A stretch of DNA of 64,000 bases from Lamellibrachia columna (GCA_963662155.1 OY759269.1:2046501-2110500); one strand, 5' to 3'. Positions 1 through 11,778 are shown, numbered from the stretch's first letter. Program-made: numbers and translations. The notes: generated by a model from the letters alone, not told the origin.

Positions 1-304
1 GCTGTCTTCCATGTGTCATAGTTCGCGCTGAAGCTTCGGCTTGTGCATAATGTTGTATCGCATCTTGTGGCTGAGGGTTTAGATGCTTAGATGTTCCTGA
101 AGTGCAGCGCATTTATCGCCAAGAAGTGTTTCTGTCACTGGATCGTTGTGTGTGTGTGTGTGTGTGTATATACATATAAATAGTATATATATATACATAG
201 TATATATACATATATATATGCATATATATATATATATACATACATACATACATATCTATATATATATATGTATATATATATATTTGTATATATATATATA
301 TATA

Positions 305-385
<81 letters not shown>

Positions 386-709
386 TGTTTACATTTCATT
401 TCCTAATTTTTTTCCTACTAAGAAAAAGATAATATATACCTATCACATGGTCCACTATGGGCCAGAATATAAGACACATTATGTCCAAATATAATGCAAC
501 ACACATGCTGTTCTACAGAACTTTGTAATATGTTCATTTCAGTTGTATACTTGGTTGTGGATCTTGTGTCAGAATAGAGATGCTAATAAGAACATATTTA
601 TCCTGCTTTTCACAGTGCAATTGATCCTTGTTGCAAAAATTTATATTTAAAATTTATCTTATGATATGATAACTGATTGATGTGAAGTCTTACTTTCTAT
701 ACATTACAG
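1..709. repeat. Non-coding DNA with (TG)n and (TA)n microsatellites
   Basis: A TG run near 148-168 passes into a long run of TA, TACA and TGTA units that ends near 381. The rest, up to the acceptor at 708-709, is AT-rich intron-like DNA of paralogue A with no recognisable gene. Confidence 0.8.
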
Positions 710-902
710 ACACAAAGAAGACAGCTTGCGCAACTACGTCCGCAACATACAGTTGTTTGACAAACTGTCCATGCTGTATCACGATTCGATGCACTTCATC
801 AAGGTCTTTCCAAGCCAGAGATGCTTGTGGTCATTTAAAGGCACAAAAGATTCTTCCGTGGAATGTAGTTACAACCCTCATTCCAGTTATGATAATCTAC
901 AG
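710..902 (+). CDS. BACURD/KCTD10-13-like paralogue A, penultimate coding exon
   Basis: The exon follows a pyrimidine-rich acceptor ending TTACAG and ends CTACAG before GTAATG. Its frame reads NIQLFDKLSMLYHDSMHFIK and then CLWSFKG. This matches the C-terminal region of BACURD proteins (KCTD10, KCTD13, TNFAIP1), which are BTB adaptors for cullin-3 ubiquitin ligases; the family motif is an NIELFDKLS-type block followed by CCWSFYG. The matching exon of paralogue B lies at 51723-51913. The exact 5' edge is uncertain by a few bases, because the frame leaves one base before the first full codon. Earlier exons of A would lie left of the window. The family call is from remembered motifs; splicing is inferred. 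Confidence 0.7.
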
Positions 903-1146
903 GTAATGTATTACAGAACTACCTGCCTAGTTGCCCATATTCATACGTAAGGTTACAGGTATCTGCCCAAGTGTTATGCTCTACAAATGTCTGAAAGTCT
1001 GTAAATGTCATAATTGCTGACACATGTCACAACACCACCACCAAATGTCACACAATTTGACATCAACAAATGTCATACATGGAACGACAAATGTCAGCAA
1101 ACTTGTTCCATTTGACTCTCCATAACTGGTAGATGGCTACTGAATA

Positions 1147-2057
1147 ATTTAAAGTGAAACCAAAGGCAAAAGTACTATAAGAGTACTTGAAAACTAACCG
1201 TTTGCAACTATAATCAAGAATATCATGCAAGTGGTTAACTAAATATACTTCTAATCTTTTTGGGCAGCGCCATATTTGTTGAGAATCCCTTGTCAACAGT
1301 GCAGACTAGGTTTCCCACAACTTAAACTTTAAATGCCTGATAGTCCATTCATTCATTGTTTACTAACCACCTCGCGTTCTGATTTGACAGTTCTCGTGAT
1401 AAAGTGTTTGCGTTGTGTCGAAACTTTTGGCTGAGTTACATGCTGGAACTGTCGGTACTGCTTCAGGCTTTAACGTTTTCAGTCACTGACGTTTTGAAGG
1501 ATCTTGACCCATTAGTTGATGAAAATATATCAACTTCAAAACACGGCTCTTCAAAATGGGCCGAACAAAGTCTAGCATATGGCGTGGGCATCCAACCAGC
1601 CCTCCCGCAACTGAATTCATCGCTTCACTACTGTCTGTTTTTCCAGAGGAAATAAAAAAAAAACTCTCAATACCTCGCTGAATCATGTTTACATCCGAAT
1701 GCTGCTCAGTACAGCGTAGTGAGTTTTTGCTGCATGTAAATCCAATATAAATGCAAATAAAAATGCAACTGCACATCTCAACCACGTTAAAAATACACGC
1801 GATATGCACAGCCTACGTCACAGCCACGTTGGGTGTTAAGGGGCAGCTCGCCACTGATTGGTCAAAATTGCAAACACTGATGAATATGTCAGCCTCCACG
1901 AAAAATGACATTAGACCAGAATTTCGCAATTTTAGAACATATTCCCAATAAACCACATGCGTGATATTCTTCATTATAGTTGCAAATGGTTAGTTTTTAG
2001 GCACTCTTATAGGTACAAAGGCCCAAAACAATGCCTTTGGTTTCACTTTAATCCATA
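1147..2057. repeat. Imperfect inverted repeat, MITE-like
   Basis: Arms near 1147-1232 and 1957-2057 are inverted copies of one sequence; both include a stretch related to AAAGTGAAACCAAAGGCA and another related to TTTGCAACTATAAT. About 700 bp of unrecognised DNA lies between them. No clear target duplication was found. It lies in the intron of paralogue A. Confidence 0.5.
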
Positions 2058-2289
2058 TACACATTCATTCTGGTGCACAGAAAACATCCTGAAACAAAAT
2101 ATCCATTGTACACTGTTTAGGGGTCATCGCATAAATTCTCAAAGTCCAAACATCAGCATAGTATTTAGTATTTGTTCAGACCACCCTCCACCCCCAATAC
2201 GTGGTGTGGGACATAAGATAATGCGCATATTGCCAATCAAAAAGCACAGCCAGCAGCCGCCGGCCTCCTATCATATGCAACCATGAATA

Positions 2290-3500
2290 TAAACCATAAC
2301 AACAGGTTTAAGTATATTTACTGATCAATTTATACAAATAATAAAATAAAAACAGTATATTAACAAGCACAAGAAGTACCGTAAATGCAAACGAAATGCA
2401 TAAATGCCAATAATAGTGTATCTGCCTTTTAAAACAATTGAAGAACTATTTGTATAGCTAAATGTCAATGTGAATTAATACCCACTTCACTCTTTTAGTG
2501 GCGGCACTGCCGCTGAGATTCACTTGTCCCACAAAACATGGGATGACCAAGCCACCAATTCGTAATGCTATATGTCTTTTTGAACTTTGAGAACTTATGC
2601 GACGACCCCTTGAACATATTTACTTCAGGTCTGTGAATTTTGTGTTGCATATACATAACATAGATGATGGACACCGCTTAACCGAATCACTTCTTGCAAT
2701 TTAATCTCGTTTCGTCAATACTGAATTACTGCAAAATCTTGTAAATTTGTATTCTCGAACGAAACATTTTCTTAGATAAACGTCGCAACTTAGTTACTTA
2801 AATCTCACGAGGGCGTGTCTGCATTGCAATGGCTACGTTAAATAATATTTCTGTCTCCTTGAGGTCAGGGCGCATTGTGTCCAATGAATTAGTTGTATGC
2901 ATATAGCCACGGTCCCAGGTGCAAACTGCAGGACCTGAACATCCATGCAGGGTAGCGATCTTGTGGTCTTATTGGATCTCCATTTTTTAGTTCCTCACTT
3001 TGCCAGAGTTCACCTTGTTGATGAAGACTATGCAGTTCAATGTACATGGTTGGTAGGACTGTCAGTGGTCATTTTCAGCATCTGCATAATGGCATACGAA
3101 CATGTATTTATCTACCCGGCGCTACTTGAGCTATGCCAATGTGAATAGCTGATCGCAACCCTGAAACACTTTCCCATGTGAGGACTGTAATTCTTCCTTG
3201 ATTTATGCACCGTATACGAAATGTCATACAAGTTTGAACTATAGTAATGCATAAGTTTGAGCCAGTTTTTCAATTACACCGTGTGTCTTTATTACATCCG
3301 CCGCAGGGGGGGCAGAACCCGGATGACAGCGTAGGAATATGAATTCAACATGAACATCACAATAACATGTAAATCAACACATGGACAAGGATGCTTGCGG
3401 CCTTAAGATGACGTTTCAGGACGTCCTTGTCGTCTTTGGCCTCCCACTCGCCTCTTTCCCTCAGCCATCTCGCCAGAGAATACACTCTTTGGCAATCAAC
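2290..3500. other. Intronic DNA, nothing recognised
   Basis: This AT-rich stretch has only short open frames without family motifs, and no tandem repeat, structural RNA or transposon end that I can support. Confidence 0.5.
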
Positions 3501-3519
3501 AAGATTTCCATCCGAGCCA

Positions 3520-3890
3520 AAGCAGATGGCAAATGGACAAGAAAGCCATTGGCTTATGGAGAGCCCAACAATTCTTCATTTATAATTATGTAACCCGCCT
3601 TTCTGGTATATTTGTCAATTTTGTTTTTAAACATATTCATGCTGCTAGCATTTATAAGTTGTTCCATTCATTCATTGTCCTCTGTGAGAATGATTACTTT
3701 CTGATACACAATCTACACTGTTCATTCACTAACGTTACTTTCTATGAATATTGTCATACCCATTTAATATCTTAGACAGTTCAATCTGATCTCCTCTTAA
3801 CCTCCTTGTCTCAAGTTTTGTTAAACCACATTCTTTTAGGCGGTTTCCATAACTAATGTCTCTCAGTTCTGGAACTAGTTTAGTTTCACG
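3520..3890 (-). mobile_element. Degraded 3' end of a CR1/L2-like non-LTR retrotransposon
   Basis: This is a diverged copy of the 3' end of the LINE family seen better preserved at 33330-35050 and 45680-47110. It shares the segment around GCCATTGGCTTAT and the reverse-strand segment corresponding to the C-terminal RT region. Several indels break the frame. It is a short 5'-truncated relic. Confidence 0.7.
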
Positions 3891-4148
3891 AACACCGTTG
3901 ATGGAGCTGGCTATGAATGCAGCATCATTAGCAAACAGCAGTTCGACTACGACGACTTCACGTGTCTTACCCTTGAGTTGTACAGTTTGCCATCTGATCT
4001 AGTCCTGGTGTAGACTCCCTCGGTTAGGTTGGTGGAAGCTGACTCTAGCACGGCTGCCAGGGATAAAGTAAACCGGTTGAATTGAATTACAGCAGCGGAT
4101 CCAGGGGGTCTTAGAGGTCTAAAGGACCCCTAGGCCACGGAGGGGGTC

Positions 4149-5725
4149 TTATATATAGACCCCCGTGTCCGTGACAAATATTACAGTAAAAGAAAACGTA
4201 TATAGACCTACATCGGAACTACTATCAATATCATCATCAGCGGTCCTTCGAAACGATGATAACGTCTGCCAGGGATTGGTCATTAGGTAACTCAGGAGCC
4301 AGATTCTTGATTTGTAGATCTTATTGCAGTGGGGGCAGGAGGTTCCGGATTGAAGGAAGATGTGCGGGTGTTGAGACATCTCCCTCTCCTTTCTCCTCTG
4401 CCGTTTCTCTGCCTCGTGAAGTAGGCGGTCAGTCTCGAAGTGGGCCGCTGCCTGGTGGATGCTGCGGCACCAAAGTAGACGGTCGACAGCCATGTCATCC
4501 CAAGTGTTGACGTTAATATGACCCTTCTTCATGTAGTGTTTGGCAGTGTCATTAAATCTCTTTCTCTGCCCACCAGGGGTTCTTAATCCATGAGTCAGCT
4601 GGGAGAATAGCACTTGTCGGGGGAGGCATGAGTCTGGCATTCTGACACAGTGACCAGTCCAGTGGAGCTGATTTTCCATTATCGTTACCTCTATGCTGGT
4701 TGTATTGGCTTCAGTGAGGACGCTGGTTGTATTGGCTTCAGTGAGGACGCTGGTTGTATTGGCTTCAGTGAGGACGCTGGTTGTATTGGCTTCAGTGAGG
4801 ACGCTGGTTGTATTGGCTTCAGTGAGGACGCTGGTTGTGTTGGCTTCAGTGAGGACGCTGGTTGTATTGGCTTCAGTGAGGACGCTGGTTGTATTGGCTT
4901 CAGTGAGGACGCTGGTTGTATTGGCTTCAGTGAGGACGCTGGTTGTATTGACTTCAGTGAGGACGCTGGTTGTATTGGCTTCAGTGAGGACGCTGGTTGT
5001 ATTGGCTTCAGTGAGGACGCTGGTTGTGTTGGCTTCAGTGAGGACGCTGGTTGTATTGGCTTCAGTGAGGACGCTGGTTGTATTGGCTTCAGTGAGGACG
5101 CTGGCATTGGTGCGACGGTCTTCCCACCGGATGTGGAGCATCTTTCTGAGGCAACGTTGATGGAATGTCTTCATGTAACATCGACAAGTAACCCAAGCCT
5201 CACTCCCGTATAGTAGAGTGGTAATGCAAATGGCTTTGTAGACCATCACCTTCGTCTCTTTCCTGAGGTTGTGGTCATCAAAGACTCGGTGGCGCAGTTT
5301 CGTGAAGGACGTGCTGGCACAGCAGATACGGTGCTGAATTTCTGCCTCGATGGTGGCTTTCTGGGACAGGTGACCCCCTAAGTACGGGAAGTGTTCAACA
5401 ACTTGTAGGATTCCTCTAGATACTTTGATTTCAGGAGGTCCTGCATTGATGCCTGGAGTAGGTTGATGGATAACCTTGGTTTTTCTGATGTTGGTGGAAA
5501 GTCCTATACTTTAGTAGGCTTCCGTAAAGAGGTCTAGGCTAGTGTGAAGTTCTTCTGCAGAGTGGACAAGGATGGCACAGTCATCAGCATACTGAAGGTC
5601 AATGACGGCAGCTTTTGTCTTGACCTTGAGACGACTCAGGTTAAATAGCCTCCCATCAAGCTGGTAGTCAAGTTGGGATGGTGAAAGGCTCCGTTTCAGT
5701 CCCGGTCCCAGAACTAGTGTCAATG
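4149..5725 (-). pseudogene. Non-LTR retrotransposon reverse transcriptase fragment (second LINE family)
   Basis: On the minus strand, 5511-5723 contains the RT catalytic motif in the context LQYADDCAILVHS. The frame ending at 4149 carries the typical post-RT region of LINE ORF2 (LLYGSEAWV, then a WTGHCVRM-like motif, then a CPHCNKIY zinc-knuckle-like motif). Stops and a frame change separate the two parts, so it is a dead copy. Inside the C-terminal frame a 27-bp unit has expanded in register (see 4690-5105). It differs from the LINE family at 33330 and 45680. Confidence 0.75.
4690..5105. repeat. 27-bp minisatellite inside a LINE ORF
   Basis: About 15 near-identical 27-bp units (read on + as TTGTATTGGCTTCAGTGAGG followed by ACGCTGG) are arranged head to tail. 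On the minus strand each adds nine in-frame residues, SVLTEANTT. Only single-base variants occur between units, which suggests recent expansion. Confidence 0.95.
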
Positions 5726-6244
5726 TAAAGAATGAAGTATTGTGATATCACGGTAACGACAACACGATATATATATATATATACAGTGGGGCGGGGCGTT
5801 GTAAAACATGTATGCGGTGATGGCTGTTGCCCTGTTTATTAAACTAACTTTAGTCCATGCGCCAGACACCAATTGACTACCAAAAAAAAGAGGGCAACAC
5901 CCCACTATTTTTTTCAGGTAGCCTAATATGTTGCCTGTCTGAAAAAATGGACGACTGAGGTCCACAGCTAAGCTCATTTTGGCGGCCATTTTCCAAAATG
6001 GCCTCCAATGTTTAGGATATCTGTTACATTTTGTCGTAACTTTTAATTCGCTGGTCTGAGACACATGCACCCCAAGATAAAATATGTTCAGTATGTAATT
6101 TGGCATGTCTTAATGTATACTAAATTGAAATTGGTTCACTAGGTGTAGAGATAATTGAGAAAATATGTCAGAAATGTGCCGTTTTCACCCCGTCACCGCA
6201 CTCCTGCATGGAGCCGGGAGGCCTGTCACTAAGGTAAAAAAAAA

Positions 6245-6570
6245 GGTAAGGTATGTTCTTATATAGCGCGGTATCCGGTCCATAGGACTGCTCAAAGCGC
6301 TTTACACTTCACCCCTGGCAGACCTGTTCATTCACAGGCCATCTCAACTTCTTTGGGAAGTATTCAGCCACGCTGCAATTGCTGCGCGAAGGCTATTCGT
6401 TCACATATCCACCACTGTCTGTATTGCCAGGTACTCATTTATACAGCTGAGTGAACTGTGGCAACGTGGGGTGATCAAACTTGCCAAAGGTTCGAAGCGA
6501 CTGCAGTGGGATTACGGGGCGACGGGGGTCGCATTCCTTCACTCTCTTCGCCCCCGAACGAGTCCCAGCG
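6245..6570 (+). repeat. Probable SINE-like dispersed repeat
   Basis: The stretch opens with a TTATATAGCGC-type segment and CAAAGCGCTTTACACTTC, which resemble dispersed short repeats of many invertebrate genomes. It is more GC-rich than its surroundings and has no ORF. Only one copy is in the window, so this rests on general resemblance. Confidence 0.35.
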
Positions 6571-7667
6571 GTGATTTCAACATCATGTTACAATAAAAGA
6601 AATTCGTGATGAACCACTCATTTCAGTTCTATCATCCTGATTTCTCTTAATGCTATCACCTTATCGTACTTCTGTGGTTACTTTCACTTCCAGCAGAATT
6701 GGGAGGTGATGTTCTGTTTGTACCATCACCCGAGTCCCAGTTCAGTAGTCCTGGTTTTATTTTAATGCTTTCACAACGTGTACTTCTGTGGTTACTTTCA
6801 CATCCAGCAGAATTGTTTTTCGTGGCAACATAAACAATAATATGTTATTAGTAATAATAACGCCAGCTTGGCAGTACAAATGTTAATCAAGTATTCAATG
6901 AAAAGAAATCCAGTTCAGAATATATCAGTAAAGTTACTGTCTGCACAAACAGTTATAGTCCACAGCACAGATTCTTCATCGTTTGTCCCGTCAACGAAAT
7001 AATTTCCACTGCGATGCTTGTATCGTTGGATCGTGTACTTGGTCGTTAACGGACACCTGATACAAGAGACTCGCAGCAGCATGGGCCCTAGAGGGGCAAT
7101 CATCAACCCATGTCCCAGGATGGGGGATCTCCGTGAAGGCAGCAGCAGATTATCGCTTAACTGGCGGAATCGCGCGGTGCCTGGCGGATGTATTGGCAAA
7201 CTACTGCGCAGGCAACATAGTAACTCGTTTAACGTTTGCTGTGCTACGGTTCCCCAGATCTTACACACAAACAACTGGGACCAAGTAGAAGGCTTGATAA
7301 CTGACCCCAGTTCCTGACATACGTGATCAGCCAATATAGGGTATTCACGTACACCCTGAACTACAGGATCATGTGCATTTACAATTCCTACATCACTTAT
7401 GGATCATCCATTGCAAATTCAAAGATGGATACTACGTACCACCGTGACCCCAAATATGTGTTGGCAGACAATGTGTAATTAATATAACAAACCACGTACC
7501 ATAATACATAATTGTATTTTGTTGTTTGAGCATCAGTTTGTACCCGGGTGGGAGCTTTGTCATAATCAGAAATCATTGTTTACTGAATACTCGCCACCTG
7601 GAAAACATACTGATTGCAAAAAGTAATGTTTTATATATATAATATATATATATATTGTTGCTTGCAG

Positions 7668-7718
7668 TATAAGGAGAGTGAAGTCTTACACAAAATGCTC
7701 GACTTGGTGCTGAAATAG
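7668..7718 (+). CDS. BACURD-like paralogue A, terminal coding exon
   Basis: The exon follows the acceptor TTGCTTGCAG and reads YKESEVLHKMLDLVLK before TAG. BACURD proteins end with a short motif of the type EARIYEETLNILLYE; this exon and the paralogous one at 52779-52826 fit it. It is in phase 0, as the 710-902 exon end requires. The intron between them (903-7667) is filled with transposon fragments. Confidence 0.65.
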   Translation, partial: YKESEVLHKMLDLVLK

Positions 7719-8732
7719 AATATTCTGCAAGCGACAAGTGAACACACTACGGTCGTATCCATAACGTTTGAGCGTCCTGTTTCGGCACCTTGACATTGTA
7801 CTACAATCTGCAGACATCTACAGGAACTATTTAGCAACAATTATCTTGTTTAAATTCTTTTATAGCTTGTTTGTTTGAAATTTAGCACACACTGCACAGT
7901 GTGAGACAGTACATTAATCCAGCACTATACACGGGCAGGACTTAAGACTTTATGGTTTCTAAGTTGTAGACTTATCATACGGGGGGGGGGCGCTGCTGGT
8001 GAAAAAGCACCGTGGATCGAAGAATAAGACAAGAAAGAAAACAAAATATATTTTAATCATCGCCATTAAACTACAAGTCGTATTATACGTGTTTGTCGCT
8101 CAGGGTGCTACCATCTAAATATACTAATATGTATCATTCAACAAACACTTGCACATTTGTGTTCAGCTTAATGACAATAATGATTAATGGATTCCTTCAT
8201 AGCAGAAACAAAACAGTGCATGTGATGGTGTTGACTATGCATTACAAGTATGCGACATCAGGTTGAACATGTCAAGGGACCAACTGGGCCTGTAAACTGA
8301 CCACGTAGCGAGCCTTTCTAAATGTTTGAAAGCTCAACAATCCCTATTGTTTCATCAAAAAGCGCATCATTGTATTGTATTTGTATATTTTGTACAAATG
8401 GTAAATATTCAACTGTGAATTGTATTGCATTTTTCCTTCGCATTCAACTGCAGTCCTCCGGCTTACTTCCAGATCACATATGAAATGGACTAAAACGTGT
8501 GTCACCAGCCATATAACATATTATTCCCTAAATAATCAATGAATAAACCATTAACATGTTTCATTAATAGGCCCGCTTGCTGTGACAAACCGTTTTCAAG
8601 CCTTGTCCATGTATATTGTTTATTTAGGCACTACATTCGTGCAGTGTATGATACGTAGAATGTAACATTGATGGGCGGTGATCTTTAAGTATGTTACATA
8701 CAATTGTCGCAGTAATTCAGTTGATGTCAACC
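7719..8732. other. 3' flank of paralogue A and upstream region of paralogue B
   Basis: The region contains a G10 homopolymer near 7981 and AT-rich DNA. I see no confident promoter element or polyadenylation signal that decides transcript ends, and no other gene. Confidence 0.4.
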
Positions 8733-8902
8733 ATGTCTGATGATGGCAAACTAAAGTTAATAACAGGCGACGCCTCTAAATGCGTTAAGTTGAACGTCGG
8801 TGAAAATGTCTTCCGAACAACCATAGGCACTGTAACAAAATACGACACAATGTTTCGAACAATGTTCAGCGGAGAGATCGGGAGTGCAGACTGACTCAGA
8901 AG
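8733..8902 (+). pseudogene. BACURD-like paralogue B, first BTB exon, disrupted
   Basis: From the ATG at 8733 the frame encodes the start of a KCTD-type BTB domain (KCVKLNVGENVFRTTIGTVT, then MFSGEI). The family continues after FSG with about five residues and TDSEG; those codons are present at 8890-8904 but one base out of frame, so the visible frame stops at 8892-8894. The expected exon end (family phase: one base before the GGT-TGG junction into 47857) is followed by GACAGC, with no GT donor. Either the exon is dead, the assembly has errors, or another first exon is used. It has the same organisation as paralogue A upstream. Confidence 0.6.
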
Positions 8903-9462
8903 GACAGCTTTTTTAGATTTTAGGACGCCAGCCTCCCTACAAACATGCCAACGTCGGGCCAAAGTAGGAAAAGCTTGACAAAGACGGCAACTTTGATCAA
9001 CACATACCGGATCAACATATCGACCCAGCATTGGCATGTTGACCATGGACCTTAATGTTATATATCTAAGCGTATTATTGGTCCGAAGTTAGCATCAATA
9101 GCATGCCATAACGGGCATACCATATGCCATAACGGGCATTTGGGTTAGCCAAAGTAATATGCTAAAATTGGCAATTTGGCTCACGTGTTTTGTAGCGCTA
9201 CTGGAGTGCAAGGGTTAAATTTTCATCTAACAGCCAGTCCATATATTTATGACCTACCTGTTGGGGCCTGGGGTGACATAATGTGGAGATAACAGTTTAA
9301 TTGATGATCGTGAGATGTCAGTCACGATGAGTCTCTGAGTACATCTCAACAGAAATTGTGTAATGTATCCAAGTGCAGTAGTACCCCCTATGTGCGCGTG
9401 CGCACTTGGGTGTGCATGTTCATAGCGTATACATGACATATATGTATGAATGTGTTCGGGGG

Positions 9463-9467
9463 TGTGA

Positions 9468-9517
<50 letters not shown>

Positions 9518-9520
9518 ATG
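9463..9520. repeat. (TGCG)n microsatellite
   Basis: A run of TGCG units is flanked by TG- and ATGT-rich sequence. Open frames in it (poly CVRA or THAR) are repeat artefacts. Confidence 0.9.
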
Positions 9521-10139
9521 TGTGTGCGTTAGTGTGTATAGTATGTATGCATGCATGTGCGCGCGCGTATGGTGTAGCATAAATTGTATGCGTGTACAAC
9601 AGTGTATGCATATATGTATGTTTGTACCGGTATGTATGTATGCATGTGTGTACCTATGTGCAATATCTGATACTTAAAGGTACTTAATCAATTCGATGTT
9701 TTTTGCTAGTCATATTTCAAATCAAGTTTGCGAAAAAACCAAACCTACTTAGTATCCACTACAACATGCTCGTTTGTGCATCTTTTAAATGTATTTTTTT
9801 GTGTGAAATCATCAGACAAACTATTAAATTAGTCATTGCTTGTTCAAGCATTTACTGAAGTGAAAATTGAAATGCTGACAAATCACGATTTTGTTCCTTG
9901 GTGAAATGTAAAGTTGTCATGTGATCGGCGAGAGGATGGAGCATTGACCCACACAGTGTTTACCATTTTGGATATCCACTATTTTGATCCTTACCAGATC
10001 TAACGACTAAAGTCAAATCTTTTGATGATTTGAAAAAAATAGGCATTTTTTATTAAATCGACTGCAGATGTTACATAAACTATTCACACACTACATATTT
10101 GACATCAATGAACCAGACTTGCGATAGGCTAAATCAGTT

Positions 10140-10580
10140 GAGGAAGCCTTTGTAACTGATAACATGGCATTTATTGAAAAAACCGTGTCTTGTATGAAGG
10201 TCAATCACACATCCAATGGGGGAATTTTTAGGCTACACTACAGCAAGGAGGAGTTCTTTTATTGTCTTTATGTGGTGGTTACTATAATTTATGTAATTAC
10301 ATTTTAGTTATTACTCTTGGCGACTAGGTAGCTTTTTTAAGGGTTGCATGTGTTTTGCTATATTAGAAAAAAATTAACGTATATAACATACTCCTATAAC
10401 AAAATCTATCTACGGCATTTTATCACTATATCTTGGCAACCATCTTGACATTTAAAACGGCTGTCAAATTACAATATGCGGGAGTCTACAACTTACATTA
10501 TGAACAAAGCACAGCAAACAATCACACCAGCAGAATAAATGTTCATCTTACATTATATAAATACAATGTTAACATGTAAG
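10140..10580. repeat. Diverged direct repeat, copy 1 (copy 2 at 47156-47585)
   Basis: This stretch matches 47156-47585 along its length, including GCTGTCAAATTACAATATGC and the ACATACTCCTATAAC-type segment, with many substitutions. It is non-coding. The two copies bracket the whole transposon nest in the intron of paralogue B. It could be an unclassified transposon or an old duplication. Confidence 0.7.
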
Positions 10581-10712
10581 GATATCGACCCCTGTCTGTT
10601 CGTTGTTGGGCGCATGCGCGAGAGTCGATTCTCGCAAAGTTCGAAATTAGCTCGCCAGATTCATTCACGTCTAGAATGAATTCAGTTATAACACCAGCAA
10701 TTGTCCAAGTAT

Positions 10713-10873
10713 TGTTGTAATATGGGACTCCTTGTATTAGAAACATCACGGCGTAGGGATACATTATGTTGAAGTAGTCCGCCATACCGCCGCCATAATG
10801 AAGCTGTTCTTGTTAATATGTTGCCACAATAAAACCAGATTATTATCTGACATTCTCTGGTCACAACACATCA
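10713..10873 (+). repeat. 5' LTR of the gypsy element
   Basis: It begins TGTTGTAATATGGG, contains AATAAAACC near its 3' part (a possible polyadenylation signal) and ends ACACATCA. The partner LTR is at 40595-40744. Confidence 0.85.
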
Positions 10874-10891
10874 TGGTGGCAGCGGAAACTA
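10874..10891 (+). promoter_or_regulatory. Primer-binding site of the LTR retrotransposon
   Basis: TGGTGGCAGCGGAAAC lies directly after the 5' LTR, where a tRNA 3' end would prime minus-strand synthesis. The matching tRNA was not identified. Confidence 0.6.
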
Positions 10892-11008
10892 GGAACGCTA
10901 CAGAACAAATCAAGCCGAGCATCAAGTCCTAACCCTAACCCTAACAAACACGACGTCGATAACTATTCGGGCATCGGCCATCGTTGTCACACTCGAGTTG
11001 ACGAAAGG

Positions 11009-11128
11009 GACGCAACCACGGGCAACTGAATCAGATTGAGCCCCTGTAACTATGTTAGAGGGGCTCAAGCCGATTCAGTTTCACATAGTTACAGGGGTCA
11101 AGCTGATTCAGTTGCCCGTGGACGCAAC
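11009..11128. mobile_element. 104-bp hAT-like MITE with 8-bp target duplication
   Basis: The element spans 11017-11120. Its ends CACGGGCAACTGAATC are inverted repeats and it can fold over about 40 bp per arm. Identical octamers GACGCAAC flank it at 11009-11016 and 11121-11128. An 8-bp target duplication is typical of hAT elements. It has no coding capacity and sits in the leader of the gypsy element. Confidence 0.85.
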
Positions 11129-11152
11129 AGGCAGCTAAGTGGAACGCTAACA

Positions 11153-11240
<88 letters not shown>

Positions 11241-11250
11241 CACACACACA
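11153..11250. repeat. (ACGC)n microsatellite
   Basis: About 22 ACGC units end in a short CA run. It lies in the leader of the gypsy element, left of Polinton 1. Confidence 0.95.
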
Positions 11251-11420
11251 ATTTGTATCTGTTGAACAAATGTGACATAACATTATGCTCTGTATGTGGC
11301 AATTCCATAAACAATATGACATGTTATTAGCGTGCCCAAATTGCTCGGCAACCAACCTGATCAGGCCACAAAACGTTAGCTAAACACAGCGTTGCACGTG
11401 CACATCGCGTGACCCAGATC

Positions 11421-11426
11421 TATGTC
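11421..11426. other. Target-site duplication of Polinton 1, left copy (TATGTC)
   Basis: TATGTC directly precedes the left inverted repeat and recurs exactly at 28784-28789 after the right one. Polintons characteristically make 6-bp duplications. Confidence 0.93.
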
Positions 11427-11778
11427 AGTAGTAGGTGACTAGTTTTCACACCCCCTGGCTCCGGAGCACTTTGCACCGTATGAACCCTGCATAGCCAATA
11501 GGAATGAAGATCACCCTATTATCGCTATCGAGTGTCCAATCGGAGTACAGTATTGTTCCGACGTCACTTTGCACCGTATGAACCCTGCAATATCTATTAA
11601 TAATCAATAGGAAATTTTACATGAAAATCGCCCTATTATCGCTCATTATATCGCAGTTATAAAACTAGTCTATCCTGCAATATCTATTAATAGACAATAG
11701 GAAATTCCCTAGCGATGTGGTAATCTGTTGTTGTTGTTGTTGTAACTTGATATCCAGAGGACTGTTGCAGGCGATGTC
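11427..11778 (+). repeat. Polinton 1 left terminal inverted repeat (352 bp)
   Basis: It is the inverted copy of 28432-28783 with few differences. It contains internal direct repeats: the CACTTTGCACCGTATGAACC block at about 11468 and 11565, and the TGCAATATCTATTAAT block at about 11586 and 11676. A (TTG)n run lies near 11729. Confidence 0.95.

Noticed and set aside
1404..1809. Overlapping 83- and 108-codon frames
   Set aside because: They lie inside an inverted-repeat element in an intron and show no protein family features.
6915..7334. 139-codon open frame on the minus strand
   Set aside because: No family motif, and it shares its span with an open frame on the other strand; no splice or promoter support.
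9254..9677. Open frames rich in THAR, TH and CVRA on both strands
   Set aside because: They are translations of TGCG/TG microsatellites.
10925..10947. Telomere fragment (CCCTAA repeats)
   Set aside because: Only about three units in the gypsy leader; too short to indicate a chromosome end.
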